Assembly: GCF_001418205.1 (NCBI RefSeq)
Contig: NZ_LIQF01000004.1
Span: 248,001 to 312,000, forward strand
Origin: Marinomonas fungiae
GTDB lineage: Bacteria > Pseudomonadota > Gammaproteobacteria > Pseudomonadales > Marinomonadaceae
DNA length: 64,000 bases
Direction: 5' to 3'
Shown here: positions 17,594-25,889 of the stretch, in pieces
Position numbering within the stretch: position 1 is the first letter of the stretch
Layout: the number at the start of each line of letters is the position of its first letter
Translations under genes and position numbers: made by a program
Notes under the pieces: model-generated
What the model was told of the DNA's origin: nothing
Seen by the model: only the letters and a program-made list of their open reading frames with translations
Databases searched by the model: none

Positions 17594-17822
17594 GACGATA
17601 TCTAATTCCAGAAAAAGGTAGATACCTTCACATTGCAATCAAGATGCCAGTTTTTAGAAACAATTAGAGACTTTTTTCCTGTCGCAAAAGTTCAATACCC
17701 CACGCAAAAAATCAGCCTAGGATAAAAAACATCCGCAGCCAAGTGACCTTCAAAACAAGCGTGAAGGCGCTTTGTAAGGCTAGGAGCCGCACCCAATATT
17801 GAGCTTACAGAGGAATTCGCCA

Positions 17823-18962
17823 ATGTCAGAGACTACTAAAATCGATTTTATCTACCTGTCAGAGCCAGACATGATCAAAGCCGGTGTCATGGACATGAAC
17901 GGCTGTGTCGACACCATGGAAGAGATGTTCGCGTTACTGCACAAAGGCGACTACCGCATGGCGGGGCCGAATAATGATTCTCACGGAGCCATGGTTACCT
18001 TCCCTGAACAGCCTGAAATTCCCACTATGCCGCGCCATACTCCAGATCGTCGTTTGATGGCTATGCCTGCCTATCTGGGCGGTGACTACCAAACCTGCGG
18101 TGTGAAATGGTACGGCTCCAACATTGAAAACCGTGAAAAAGGTTTACCGCGCTCCATCTTAATGTTCACCCTAAACGATGCGGATACCGGTGCACCACTG
18201 GCTCATATGTCAGCTAACTTATTGTCTGCTTACCGTACGGGGGCTGTCCCTGGGGTGGGTGCGCGTCATTTAGCACGTAAAGACTCAAAAGTGGTGGGGC
18301 TGTTGGGCCCGGGCGTTATGGGCAAAACCTCGATCGCTGCGTTTATGGCGGCTTGCCCTGAGATCGACACCGTGAAGGTTAAGGGGCGTGGTCAAAAGAG
18401 CCTTGATAGTTTCCTAACATGGATTAACCAAACTTATCCCCAGATTACCAATGTACAAGTGGTCGATACGCTTGAGGACGTGGTGCGTGATGCCGACATC
18501 GTCACTTACTGTAACTCTGGTGAAACTGGTGATGTGTCCACTTACCCAATTGTAAAACGTGAATGGGTTAAACCAGGCGCCTTTATCTCCATGCCAGCCT
18601 ACTGTCGTTTTGATTCAGAGTTAGAAGAAAACGATGTGCGCAAGGTAATGGATAACATCGGTTTGTACGAGGCGTGGCATGAAGAAGCTCCAAAACCTGT
18701 CCACATGTACATCCCAATCATTGGTTGTCGTTTCATGGACATGATCGACGAAGGACTCATGAGCAAAGATCAACTGGAAGATCTTGGTGCTATCTGTGCT
18801 GGTACTTCTCCAGGCCGTAAGAATGACGACGAAATTATTGTGCTGTCGGTCGGTGGTTTACCCACAGAAGACGTTGCTTGGGCCACCAAAATCTACCGTA
18901 ACGCCCTAGAACAGGGAATTGGTGTATCGCTAAACCTTTGGGATACCCCCGTTCTTCGTTAA
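17823..18962 (+). CDS. Ornithine cyclodeaminase/mu-crystallin family, tyramine-oxidase subunit B-like
   Basis: A 379-residue NAD-binding protein of the ornithine cyclodeaminase/mu-crystallin fold, of the longer subgroup annotated as tyramine oxidase subunit B. Visible blocks are GVKWYGSNIENREKGLPRS, AHMSANLLSAYRTGAVPGVGARHLA near residue 135, the Rossmann stretch VVGLLGPGVMGKTSIAAFMA near 160, and NDDEIIVLSVGGLPTEDVAWA near the C-terminus. AGAGGA precedes ATG 17823. In complete loci a FAD-dependent subunit A gene follows; here only a C-terminal remnant remains, so the oxidase is probably inactive or this protein acts alone. Confidence 0.83.
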   Translation: MSETTKIDFIYLSEPDMIKAGVMDMNGCVDTMEEMFALLHKGDYRMAGPNNDSHGAMVTFPEQPEIPTMPRHTPDRRLMAMPAYLGGDYQTCGVKWYGSNIENREKGLPRSILMFTLNDADTGAPLAHMSANLLSAYRTGAVPGVGARHLARKDSKVVGLLGPGVMGKTSIAAFMAACPEIDTVKVKGRGQKSLDSFLTWINQTYPQITNVQVVDTLEDVVRDADIVTYCNSGETGDVSTYPIVKREWVKPGAFISMPAYCRFDSELEENDVRKVMDNIGLYEAWHEEAPKPVHMYIPIIGCRFMDMIDEGLMSKDQLEDLGAICAGTSPGRKNDDEIIVLSVGGLPTEDVAWATKIYRNALEQGIGVSLNLWDTPVLR

Positions 18963-18971
18963 TCCCTTTAA

Positions 18972-19175
18972 GACCTTTTCGGAGGTAATGATGCCACACC
19001 GGATTCCACTCCGGTCATTGATCGTATCCAAGCGATCTCAGGTCTCACCGTTGCCACTGGATTTTCTGGCCATGGCTTTGGTACAGGACCTGCTGCGGGG
19101 CAGTTAGCCGCAGATATCGTGACGAACGAAAAACCAATGATAGATCCGACACCTTATCGCTTTGATCGTTTTTAA
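18972..19175 (+). pseudogene. Deletion remnant of a FAD-dependent amine oxidoreductase (subunit A)
   Basis: The frame from 18972 to the stop at 19173 encodes a recognisable C-terminus of a DAO-type FAD oxidoreductase: TPDSTPVIDRIQAISGLTVA, then FSGHGFGTGPAAGQLAADIV, then a short tail ending YRFDRF. There is no start in this frame. Just before it stands GGAGG followed by ATGATG at 18988, in another frame, which looks like the original ribosome-binding site and start. The simplest reading is an internal deletion that removed most of the gene and fused the start region out of frame to the last roughly 60 codons. Confidence 0.85.
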
Positions 19176-19226
19176 CGTGCAAAGGATACGTCGAGACGTT
19201 GCGTGATTCACAAGAGGAACATAATA

Positions 19227-20621
19227 ATGAGCGATATCTCCACTACTGATAAACTGACCATGCCGAGACTGGCAGTGAGCACTAGCAAAACAAAAATGGG
19301 GTTGTTAACGATGATGGCCGTCTGTATCGGCGTCGTCATTGTACAAGGAGCGATGATCTCTGCCATGCAGGGTATCGGTATGGGTGGCATGGCGTTTATC
19401 TTCGCCATGATTGCCGCATTAATCATTGCCCAATTTAACGCCATGAGCTTTTCCGAATTATCGCTAATGTTCCCCCAAGAAGGGACATTAGCTACTTATA
19501 CACAAAAGGCCATCGGTCACTTTCCTGCAATCGTTGCCGTGTTCGCAGGTTATGTGGTGGTTGCGACCTTAGCAATTCCGATTGAACTGTTCTTGGTTGA
19601 CGCCATGGTTGGCGAATTGCTGCCAGGCATGTTTCCTGAAAAGGTCATTCCACTGGCGATTATCGCCATCTTGCTCATCACCAACCTAATTGGCGCGGAT
19701 GTGTTTGCCAAAGTGCAGAATCTGTTAGCGTTAATTATGGTCAGTGCTTTAGTCCTGACTGGCTTAATCGCCATCAATGGTGCTGGGCAGGGTGTTGAAA
19801 TGGCGGGGACGCCGGTTGACTGGAACTTTGCTGGAGTCATGGATGGCAGCTTTATTGGTTTGATTGCCTTAGCCATGTGGCTGTTTGTCGGGGCTGAATA
19901 TATTTGCCCTATGATTGCTGAAGTGAAACAACCAGAGAAAAGCATTCCCCGTGCGATGCGTCTTTCTTTGCTGACCATCTTCGCGATTTTTGCTGCGTTC
20001 GCTTACGGTGCGACCCTTTATCTCGATACAGATACGCTACTAGGTTCTCCGATTCCTTACTTGGATTACGCCAATGCGGTATTTGGCAAAGAGGGGTTAG
20101 CGATTGCGACCATTATGGCGTTAACTGCGACCTGTAGTACGGTGAATACCATCTTTGCTGCATTGCCTCGTATGCTGCATGGTATGGCGGAAGCAGGGCA
20201 GGCGTTTCCGCAATTAAAAGCCCTTAACCGCTACAATGTACCTTGGGGCGGTGTCGTGATGATGGCGGTATTTACCGTGATCCCCTTTGTATTATTGGAC
20301 ATCGATTCCTTGATTGTGTTGGTGATTGCGGCGACTACCAGTTATCTGCTGGCCTACATGATTGCCCATATTGATGTGTTGGTATTACGCAAACGTCTGC
20401 CAGAGCATCATCGCCCTTACCGCACACCATTTTATCCGCTGCCGCAAATTTTTGGCATTGCAGCGATGCTGTATGTGGCATTGAACAATTCGCCTGCGCC
20501 GGAAATGACGCAGCAGGTATACACCATTGCAGGCGGAATGCTGCTGGTTATTAGTCTGATTGCGGCGATCTGGGTGAAGTTTTATATGAAAAGGGGCTTA
20601 TTTGAAGCAGATCTAAGCTAA
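19227..20621 (+). CDS. APC-family amino acid/amine permease
   Basis: A 464-residue permease of the amino acid-polyamine-organocation superfamily with about 12 membrane helices. The first helices read MTAVCIGVVIVQGAMISAMQ-like with a glycine-rich unwound region, and the family block VGAEYICPMIAEVKQPEKSIPRAM appears near residue 220. AAGAGGAAC precedes ATG 19227. It follows the decayed oxidase locus and is most likely an uptake system for the amine or amino acid that the AraC-controlled oxidase once degraded. The substrate is inference. Confidence 0.88.
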   Translation: MSDISTTDKLTMPRLAVSTSKTKMGLLTMMAVCIGVVIVQGAMISAMQGIGMGGMAFIFAMIAALIIAQFNAMSFSELSLMFPQEGTLATYTQKAIGHFPAIVAVFAGYVVVATLAIPIELFLVDAMVGELLPGMFPEKVIPLAIIAILLITNLIGADVFAKVQNLLALIMVSALVLTGLIAINGAGQGVEMAGTPVDWNFAGVMDGSFIGLIALAMWLFVGAEYICPMIAEVKQPEKSIPRAMRLSLLTIFAIFAAFAYGATLYLDTDTLLGSPIPYLDYANAVFGKEGLAIATIMALTATCSTVNTIFAALPRMLHGMAEAGQAFPQLKALNRYNVPWGGVVMMAVFTVIPFVLLDIDSLIVLVIAATTSYLLAYMIAHIDVLVLRKRLPEHHRPYRTPFYPLPQIFGIAAMLYVALNNSPAPEMTQQVYTIAGGMLLVISLIAAIWVKFYMKRGLFEADLS

Positions 20622-20636
20622 CGCATACTGCGTGCA

Positions 20637-21047
20637 TCATGGACTTGGTAATGTCACTGGGTTGTAGCGTTTTAGAACGCTCCAGCCCAGTTTGTTGTTG
20701 TAATCGGCGACAATGATTTGACTGCGGAACAGCGCAGGCAGTTCGATCAAGCTAACGAGCGCAATCAGCGCGGCACCGAGCGGCCAAAATACCGCAAGCA
20801 TCACCACGCCGATGACCATCAAAACGAGGTCAAACAGGCCCATTATCCATTGTTTCAAATAAAAGTTGTGCAGACCTGCAATAAAGAACCAGTTCAGCGT
20901 GGCGTAAGTGTCAGGGTCTTTGATCTGTGGGTTATAGGCTTTATAAAAAGTGCTGCGCTCACTGTCTGATAGTTGGCGCAACGCTAGTCGCAAAGCTTCT
21001 TCCTGCTCGGCTACCTGATCAGATTTTAATGTCCATGCCTCAAACAT
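20637..21047 (-). CDS. TM2-domain membrane protein
   Basis: A 136-residue protein with an N-terminal soluble helix pair (residues 1-45) and a TM2-like domain: ATLNWFFIAGLHNFYLKQWIMG, a second helix LVLMVIGVVMLAVFWPLG, then IELPALFRSQIIVADYN. The aromatic-rich first helix and the terminal YN are typical of TM2 proteins, whose function is unknown. It is the last gene of a minus-strand group with a YidD-like gene and a DUF4177 gene. Confidence 0.65.
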   Translation of the reverse strand: MFEAWTLKSDQVAEQEEALRLALRQLSDSERSTFYKAYNPQIKDPDTYATLNWFFIAGLHNFYLKQWIMGLFDLVLMVIGVVMLAVFWPLGAALIALVSLIELPALFRSQIIVADYNNKLGWSVLKRYNPVTLPSP

Positions 21048-21057
21048 TACTTTGCTC

Positions 21058-21288
21058 TTATTTTAGGGGATCATGTATCTTGTTGACCAAATCCCGCTGG
21101 TTGCAGCGCCGAATACGTAGCCAACCACGCCAACAGCCCTTCAGCGCGCCATAGCGTAGAATGGCTTGGCGCGTGTATTCCGAGCAGGTCGGGGTGAAAT
21201 TGCAATCCACACGAAACTGGTTTTCGCCACCGCCGTTGCGCTGGTAACGCTCAATGCAATGCAGACAAAACCGTTGAAGCCAATTCAC
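21058..21288 (-). CDS. YidD-like membrane protein insertion efficiency factor
   Basis: A small cysteine-bearing protein with the YidD signature: a Cys-rich stretch NFTPTCSEYTRQAILRYG, then GCWRGWLRIRRCN, ending HDPLK. Canonical YidD sits beside rnpA and yidC and carries an N-terminal amphipathic helix; this copy is elsewhere in the genome and its final Asp-Pro context is altered. Two starts are possible: ATG 21351, overlapping the upstream DUF4177 gene by 52 bp, or GTG 21288 with ACGGA ahead, which avoids the overlap and begins nearer the conserved region. I chose the latter. Confidence 0.65.
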   Translation of the reverse strand: MNWLQRFCLHCIERYQRNGGGENQFRVDCNFTPTCSEYTRQAILRYGALKGCWRGWLRIRRCNQRDLVNKIHDPLK

Positions 21289-21299
21289 ATGCTGATCCG

Positions 21300-21512
21300 T
21301 TACTTGCGGCCTAATGTGAGGATCACGGTTTCGCGAGTCCAGAATAGCCAAAAACGTTTTTTCTCAATCACTTGAAAGGCAAGTTCCCAACCTTCAGCGG
21401 CCGCTTCATTGAGTTTTGACTCTAGGCGTTTAATCGGTAACCCTGACGAGCCTAATAGAATCGTACCGCAACCGCCTTCAGTCACCAGCTCTACTTTATA
21501 TTCCTTAAACAT
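21300..21512 (-). CDS. DUF4177-domain small protein
   Basis: A 70-residue protein with the DUF4177 pattern: FKEYKVELVTEG at the start, the helix LESKLNEAAAEGWELAFQVI and a final strand VILTLGRK. AGGAGA stands 9 bases before ATG 21512. The function of the family is unknown. It leads the minus-strand group with the YidD-like and TM2 genes. Confidence 0.72.
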   Translation of the reverse strand: MFKEYKVELVTEGGCGTILLGSSGLPIKRLESKLNEAAAEGWELAFQVIEKKRFWLFWTRETVILTLGRK

Positions 21513-21581
21513 TGAGAATGTCTCCTTTAAATAATTCAATAGATGCATGGCAGTTTGTAAGCTGCGCAGTGTTTTTGCAAC

Positions 21582-22187
21582 CTACTTTTTACCCAGAAAA
21601 AACCGGTCTACCTGTTCTTTGGCGTAGCGCCATAGGCTGCTTGAGCCAGATTGTATTACCGGCGTGTAGCGTTGTTCGGCTTGCTCATGGGTCACATTCG
21701 CTTCGGTCCAAGTACCGCCATTGGTTTCTAGGTTATGCATCATCGGCTGCAAGCGATCGAGAGATTTTGCAAAACGTGCGTCGTCGGATTGTGCCGCTTC
21801 AAACTCAAACCAAAGGGCTTTTAGCTCTTCTCCTTGAGCGGTTGGCAGTAAGCCAAAAATACGTTCTGCCGCGGCGAGTTCTTTTGCCTCTTGGGCGGCG
21901 TGATCGACCGCTTCATGAATGGGGTGATCGCCGGCATCGATCTCGACAATATCGTGTATCAACAGCATCTTTAGCACCCGTTCTAGATTAATCGGGGCAT
22001 CAGCATGGTCTTTTAAAATCAACGCATACATCGCCAAATGCCAAGAGTGCTCGGCGGAGTTTTCGCGTCGAGACTGATTGATTAACGGCGATTTTCGGAT
22101 CACAGACTTAAGCTGATCGATTTCCTTTAGAAACTGAATCTGCTGCTCTAGATCCGTTTTTGACAGGGATGAGGATGGGGATGACAT
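21582..22187 (-). CDS. HD-domain hydrolase (YfbR/HDDC2-like)
   Basis: A 201-residue metal-dependent phosphohydrolase. The HD-superfamily ligands are visible: SAEHSWHLAMYALIL near residue 48, the HD doublet in LLIHDIVEIDAGDHP near residue 85, and SLDRLQPMMHN near residue 145. Related enzymes such as YfbR are deoxynucleoside 5'-monophosphatases, so nucleotide housekeeping is likely. ATG 22187 has AAAGG ahead. It is divergent from the aldo/keto reductase. Confidence 0.85.
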   Translation of the reverse strand: MSSPSSSLSKTDLEQQIQFLKEIDQLKSVIRKSPLINQSRRENSAEHSWHLAMYALILKDHADAPINLERVLKMLLIHDIVEIDAGDHPIHEAVDHAAQEAKELAAAERIFGLLPTAQGEELKALWFEFEAAQSDDARFAKSLDRLQPMMHNLETNGGTWTEANVTHEQAEQRYTPVIQSGSSSLWRYAKEQVDRFFLGKK

Positions 22188-22308
22188 AACAAGCCTTTTG
22201 GGTACAGTGAGGTACACAGGCTACTGGAGTTTGCAGAAGGAGTATACCTAGGCACTGGGTAAGTGAGTTGCTACAGTAGCGTCACATGTTTAATAAAGGA
22301 CACGTTTT

Positions 22309-23205
22309 ATGAATCATCAATACCATCCCCTCGGTTTTACTGGCTCGCGATTGGCGCAAGGTTACTGGCGTTTAGCGGAATGGGGTATGAGTGACCAAGA
22401 GCTGGTGCGATTCATTGAGCAAGGTATTGAAGCGGGTATCACCACCGTTGATCATGCCGATATTTACGGTGATTACCTATGTGAAACCTTATTTGGTAAG
22501 GCGTTAGCATTAAAGCCATCGTTGCGCGACAAGCTGCAAGTCATCACCAAGTGCGGGATTATGTTACCCAGTAAACAGCGTCCTGAGATTACTTCTCATC
22601 GTTATGATCAAAGTACCGGACACATCATTCAAAGTGTGGATCACTCACTCAGCAATCTTCAAGTGGAGAGCATCGAGATGCTGTTGTTGCATCGTCCAAG
22701 CCCTTTGATGGATCCGGACCATATCGCCGAAGCGTTTGAGCACTTATATACGGTAGGTAAGGTGAAGCACTTTGGTGTGTCGAACTTCTCAGCACAGCAA
22801 TTTGATTTGCTGCAATCACGTTTGGATATGCCATTGTTGGTAAACCAAGTGGAGCTGTCGCCACTAGAGCTGAAGCGCTTTAAAGATGGCACCCTAGAGC
22901 ATGCGCAACAACATGCTGTGACGCCAATGGCTTGGTCGCCGTTTGCGGGTGGTGATTTATTTAAACTAGAAGGTATCAATCCCACCTTACATCAAGCGAT
23001 GAGTGTTGTAGCGGAGGCTCATCAAGCCAGCTTGGACCAAATTGCACTGGCTTGGCTACTGCGTCACCCATCGGGCATTGTGCCAGTGTTGGGCTCTGGC
23101 CAGATCGAGCGGGTTCAGTCGGCACAAAAAGCCTTGTCGATAACACTCACTGACGATGAATGGTTTGCCATCTGGGTAGCGTCTCAAGGACATCCTGTCC
23201 CATAA
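22309..23205 (+). CDS. Aldo/keto reductase (YdhF-like)
   Basis: A 298-residue NADPH-dependent reductase with the (beta/alpha)8 fold. The catalytic tetrad is visible: Asp and Tyr in VDHADIYGDY near residues 47-53, Lys in VITKCGIM near residue 82 and His in MLLLHRPSPL near residue 127. Cofactor-binding elements SNFSAQQF, the NQVELSPL strand and PVLGSGQIERVQSA follow. The sequence resembles E. coli YdhF, whose physiological substrate is not established. It is followed by the Spo0M-like gene. Confidence 0.92.
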   Translation: MNHQYHPLGFTGSRLAQGYWRLAEWGMSDQELVRFIEQGIEAGITTVDHADIYGDYLCETLFGKALALKPSLRDKLQVITKCGIMLPSKQRPEITSHRYDQSTGHIIQSVDHSLSNLQVESIEMLLLHRPSPLMDPDHIAEAFEHLYTVGKVKHFGVSNFSAQQFDLLQSRLDMPLLVNQVELSPLELKRFKDGTLEHAQQHAVTPMAWSPFAGGDLFKLEGINPTLHQAMSVVAEAHQASLDQIALAWLLRHPSGIVPVLGSGQIERVQSAQKALSITLTDDEWFAIWVASQGHPVP

Positions 23206-23239
23206 AAGCATAGCAACAAACGATGAATGAGTACTTAGT

Positions 23240-23992
23240 ATGTTGAAAAAACTATTAGCCAGTGTCGGCATTGGTAAAGCTAGGGTAGATGCTATCTTGC
23301 TGTCTGATACCTTGCAGGCGGGGCAGCCATTTGAAGTGAAAGTGGAAATCCAAGGCGGCGAGGTTGAGCAGCAGATTCAAGGTTTAGCTTTCGCCATTAT
23401 GGCAAAAGCCAAGACCACTGTTTCAACTGCCGAGCACGATCGCGAAGTACAGAAAAGTGTCGTGTTACAGGAGTGGTGGCAGGATTTGGATATGACGGTT
23501 CAGGCTGGGGAACGCTTGTCCAAAACTTTTACCTTGAATCTTCATCCGGAGGTGCCAGCGAGCGAATTAGCGGGACGCAGCATTGCCAAAGTGTGGTTGC
23601 AAACCGGCATTGATATTAAAAATGGTGTTGATGGTTCAGACAACGATCCGCTAGTGATTTTGCCGTCGCCGACGCAATTAGCGGTGCTGAACTACATCAG
23701 TCAAAGCGGCTATCGTTTATTTAAATCCGATATCGAAAAGGGGCAGGTCAGAGCGCCGGGCTTTGTGTCACATTTGCCGTGTTATCAAGAATACGAGTTT
23801 AAACCGGATTCCTTTTCCTTGTTTGGCGTAAGAGAAATTGAAGTAACCTTTGTCTCTAATGGCCTAGAGACGGGGGTGTTGCTTGAAATCGATCGTGCTT
23901 TTAAAGGCGATGGTTATCAGAGTATTTCGATTCCCAATCATTGTACGAGCATAGAAGATGTTAAGCCGTACATGGCGCGCATTTTAGGATAA
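23240..23992 (+). CDS. Spo0M-like (sporulation-control family) protein
   Basis: A 250-residue arrestin-like protein of the Spo0M/SpoOM family, which occurs widely in non-sporulating bacteria. The N-terminus LLASVGIGKARVDAILLSDTL, the GGEVEQQIQGLAF strand and the DGSDNDPLVILPSP linker before the second half are diagnostic. The exact role is unknown; in Bacillus it modulates a phosphorelay. It is followed by a strong symmetric terminator. Confidence 0.85.
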   Translation: MLKKLLASVGIGKARVDAILLSDTLQAGQPFEVKVEIQGGEVEQQIQGLAFAIMAKAKTTVSTAEHDREVQKSVVLQEWWQDLDMTVQAGERLSKTFTLNLHPEVPASELAGRSIAKVWLQTGIDIKNGVDGSDNDPLVILPSPTQLAVLNYISQSGYRLFKSDIEKGQVRAPGFVSHLPCYQEYEFKPDSFSLFGVREIEVTFVSNGLETGVLLEIDRAFKGDGYQSISIPNHCTSIEDVKPYMARILG

Positions 23993-24012
23993 CGGTTTTG
24001 CCTATCTCACCC

Positions 24013-24042
24013 TAGGATCAAGGCCGAGTGGCCTTGATCCTA
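24013..24042. terminator. Bidirectional terminator between Spo0M-like and PIG-L genes
   Basis: TAGGATCAAGGCC and GGCCTTGATCCTA form a perfect 13-bp stem with a GAGT loop, between the two convergent stop codons. Confidence 0.75.
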
Positions 24043-24047
24043 TGCTA

Positions 24048-24785
24048 TTAAAGCTGCTCAACCACGGTGGGCGTAAGCTTCATATATCCTTCTGCGTACT
24101 GAATGTTGCGTTTTGCCGTGATGCCAATATTACGCTTTGCTTGGACTCCGCGCTGTAACGCCACACGAGTGTAGTAATCCCAAAGATGTTCCTGCCCCGC
24201 CATGCATTCAATGGCTTGGCGCTTTAAGTCCCACACATCGGTAATGTCCAAAAAGGTGTTCGGCTGCCATTGGCATTGTTCGGTTTGATGAGGCTCAAAA
24301 GCGTATACCGGTGGGGCACCGAGAATCGGTTGTCCTGGGTGATGGCCTTCTGCTTGAGCGATAATCCGCGCTTCTTGTGCTGCGCGCATCGCCAGTGGGT
24401 GATCGAAGTTGTAGGGGTCGTGCTCTGAGTGACTGAGAACGAACTCTGGTTGTAATTCTCGGTAAACATCCACTAAACGCAATAAAACCTCATCGCTAAT
24501 GCGCATGGGATAATCGCCAATATCCCAAAACTCGATCTCAGCACCTAAAATTTCTGCCGCTGCACGGGCTTCTTGCTGGCGTACTTCTTTGACGCGTTCC
24601 AGTGTCATATTCGGTTGGCGCCAAAGCTTGGCGGACTCGCCGCGTTCACCATAGGACAAACAAATCACTTTCACTTTCCAGCCTTGCTTTACGTGTGCGG
24701 CAATCGCGCCGCCGGCACGCCAAACAAAATCGGCGGAGTGCGCGCTAACGACCAATGCTGTCTTTTGAGAAACCGTTGTCATCAT
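24048..24785 (-). CDS. PIG-L/LmbE-superfamily protein, 4-oxalomesaconate hydratase (GalB)-like
   Basis: A 245-residue zinc-dependent PIG-L family protein. The zinc motif reads SAHSADFVWRAGG near residue 14 instead of the deacetylase AHPDDE, and the second part is HSEHDPYNFDH near residue 135. The stretch CLSYGERGESAKLW and the altered first motif recall GalB, the 4-oxalomesaconate hydratase of gallate catabolism in Pseudomonas, rather than N-acetylglucosamine deacetylases. No other gallate gene is nearby. It is divergent from folE2, with a Zur box about 39 bp before its own start, so it may itself be zinc-regulated. The family is firm; the reaction is less so. Confidence 0.78.
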   Translation of the reverse strand: MMTTVSQKTALVVSAHSADFVWRAGGAIAAHVKQGWKVKVICLSYGERGESAKLWRQPNMTLERVKEVRQQEARAAAEILGAEIEFWDIGDYPMRISDEVLLRLVDVYRELQPEFVLSHSEHDPYNFDHPLAMRAAQEARIIAQAEGHHPGQPILGAPPVYAFEPHQTEQCQWQPNTFLDITDVWDLKRQAIECMAGQEHLWDYYTRVALQRGVQAKRNIGITAKRNIQYAEGYMKLTPTVVEQL

Positions 24786-24823
24786 GAATCCTTGTGTTGT
24801 TATCGTGATTTAAATTCATAAAA

Positions 24824-24838
24824 TGTTATAGCATAACA
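24824..24838. promoter_or_regulatory. Zur box between the PIG-L gene and folE2
   Basis: TGTTATAGCATAACA matches the Zur core TGTTATANTATAACA at all but one position. It lies 39 bp from the PIG-L start and 127 bp from the preferred folE2 start. folE2 is a classical Zur target because it replaces the zinc enzyme FolE under zinc shortage. Confidence 0.8.
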
Positions 24839-24964
24839 AATTAGAATGACTTCATTCGAAAAACCCTCTACACAATTACAAATTGTGGATTGATCTACGC
24901 GCGCTGCATCATGCTCGAACGGTATGGCGTACTCACTCAAAGACAACGGAGATTCTATTTACAC

Positions 24965-25885
24965 ATGAACTCTGCTTCCAATTTACCAGACGTCGCCAGC
25001 ACGCTCGCGGCGGCGATTCCTCTTGATCAAGTCGGTATGTCCGGCATTGCTTTACCTGTGACGCTGATATTGGCGGACGCAGAGGTGACGTGTGCAGCCA
25101 GTGCTGCCATCTATGCCAATGTTAGTAACGGTCAAAAGGGGCTGCATATGTCGCGTATGTACAGCACTCTACTTTCGCTTAGTGACGCGCCATTAAGTGC
25201 CTCAAGCTTGCAACAATGTGCGCAGCAGGCCCTTGCACAACAACAAGAAGTGAATGCTTCGAGTTTGCATTTCTCGCTCAGTACCAAGGTGCAACAGAAG
25301 CGCTCGGCACTGAACAGCCAAGGCTGGGGGTGGAATGCTTATCCGCTTGAGCTGCAGGTGAGTTACAGCAACGAGATTGGATTTGAACTCAAGGCAACCG
25401 TGCAAGTGACGTATTCCTCCAGCTGCCCTGCCTCGGCAGCGTTATCACGCAAAGCCTTAAAAGATGCCTTCTTAGCCCATTCTCAGAGTCAGTCAGAGCC
25501 TATGTCCCCTGAGCAAGTAGCGCAGTGGCTAGAGCAGCAGGGTACCTTGGCAATACCGCATAGTCAGCGCAGTGTAGCGACCGTGACGGTGGCGATTGAG
25601 CAAGATGAACTGCCGATTAGTGAACTGATTGAACTGTGCGAGGCGGCGTTAGGTACACCGGTACAAACCTACGTGAAACGGGACGACGAACAGCAATTTG
25701 CCCTGCGCAATGGGGCTAACCCCATGTTTGTAGAGGATGCCAGTCGCCGTTTGGTGCGTGCTTTGGTGCAACAGGGTTATCAAGGACATCTCAAAGTGGA
25801 ACATCAAGAAAGTTTGCACGGTCACGATGCCGTAGCAGCGACAAGCTTTAGCGCTTATAAACTTGCCGCAGAGGAAGCATCATGA
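24965..25885 (+). CDS. folE2: GTP cyclohydrolase FolE2 (type IB, zinc-independent replacement)
   Basis: A 306-residue cytosolic enzyme that converts GTP to dihydroneopterin triphosphate, the first step to folate. Family marks are LPDVASTL at the start, DQVGMSGIALPV near residue 25, the active-site Cys in SSSCPASAALS near residue 155, and ANPMFVEDASRRLVRAL near residue 252. ATG 24965 (MNSASNLPDV) is chosen because homologues begin there; the longer frame from 24890 adds an unrelated leader. FolE2 works with other metals than zinc, and the upstream Zur box fits induction under zinc limitation. Confidence 0.94.
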   Translation: MNSASNLPDVASTLAAAIPLDQVGMSGIALPVTLILADAEVTCAASAAIYANVSNGQKGLHMSRMYSTLLSLSDAPLSASSLQQCAQQALAQQQEVNASSLHFSLSTKVQQKRSALNSQGWGWNAYPLELQVSYSNEIGFELKATVQVTYSSSCPASAALSRKALKDAFLAHSQSQSEPMSPEQVAQWLEQQGTLAIPHSQRSVATVTVAIEQDELPISELIELCEAALGTPVQTYVKRDDEQQFALRNGANPMFVEDASRRLVRALVQQGYQGHLKVEHQESLHGHDAVAATSFSAYKLAAEEAS

Positions 25886-25889
25886 CGTC

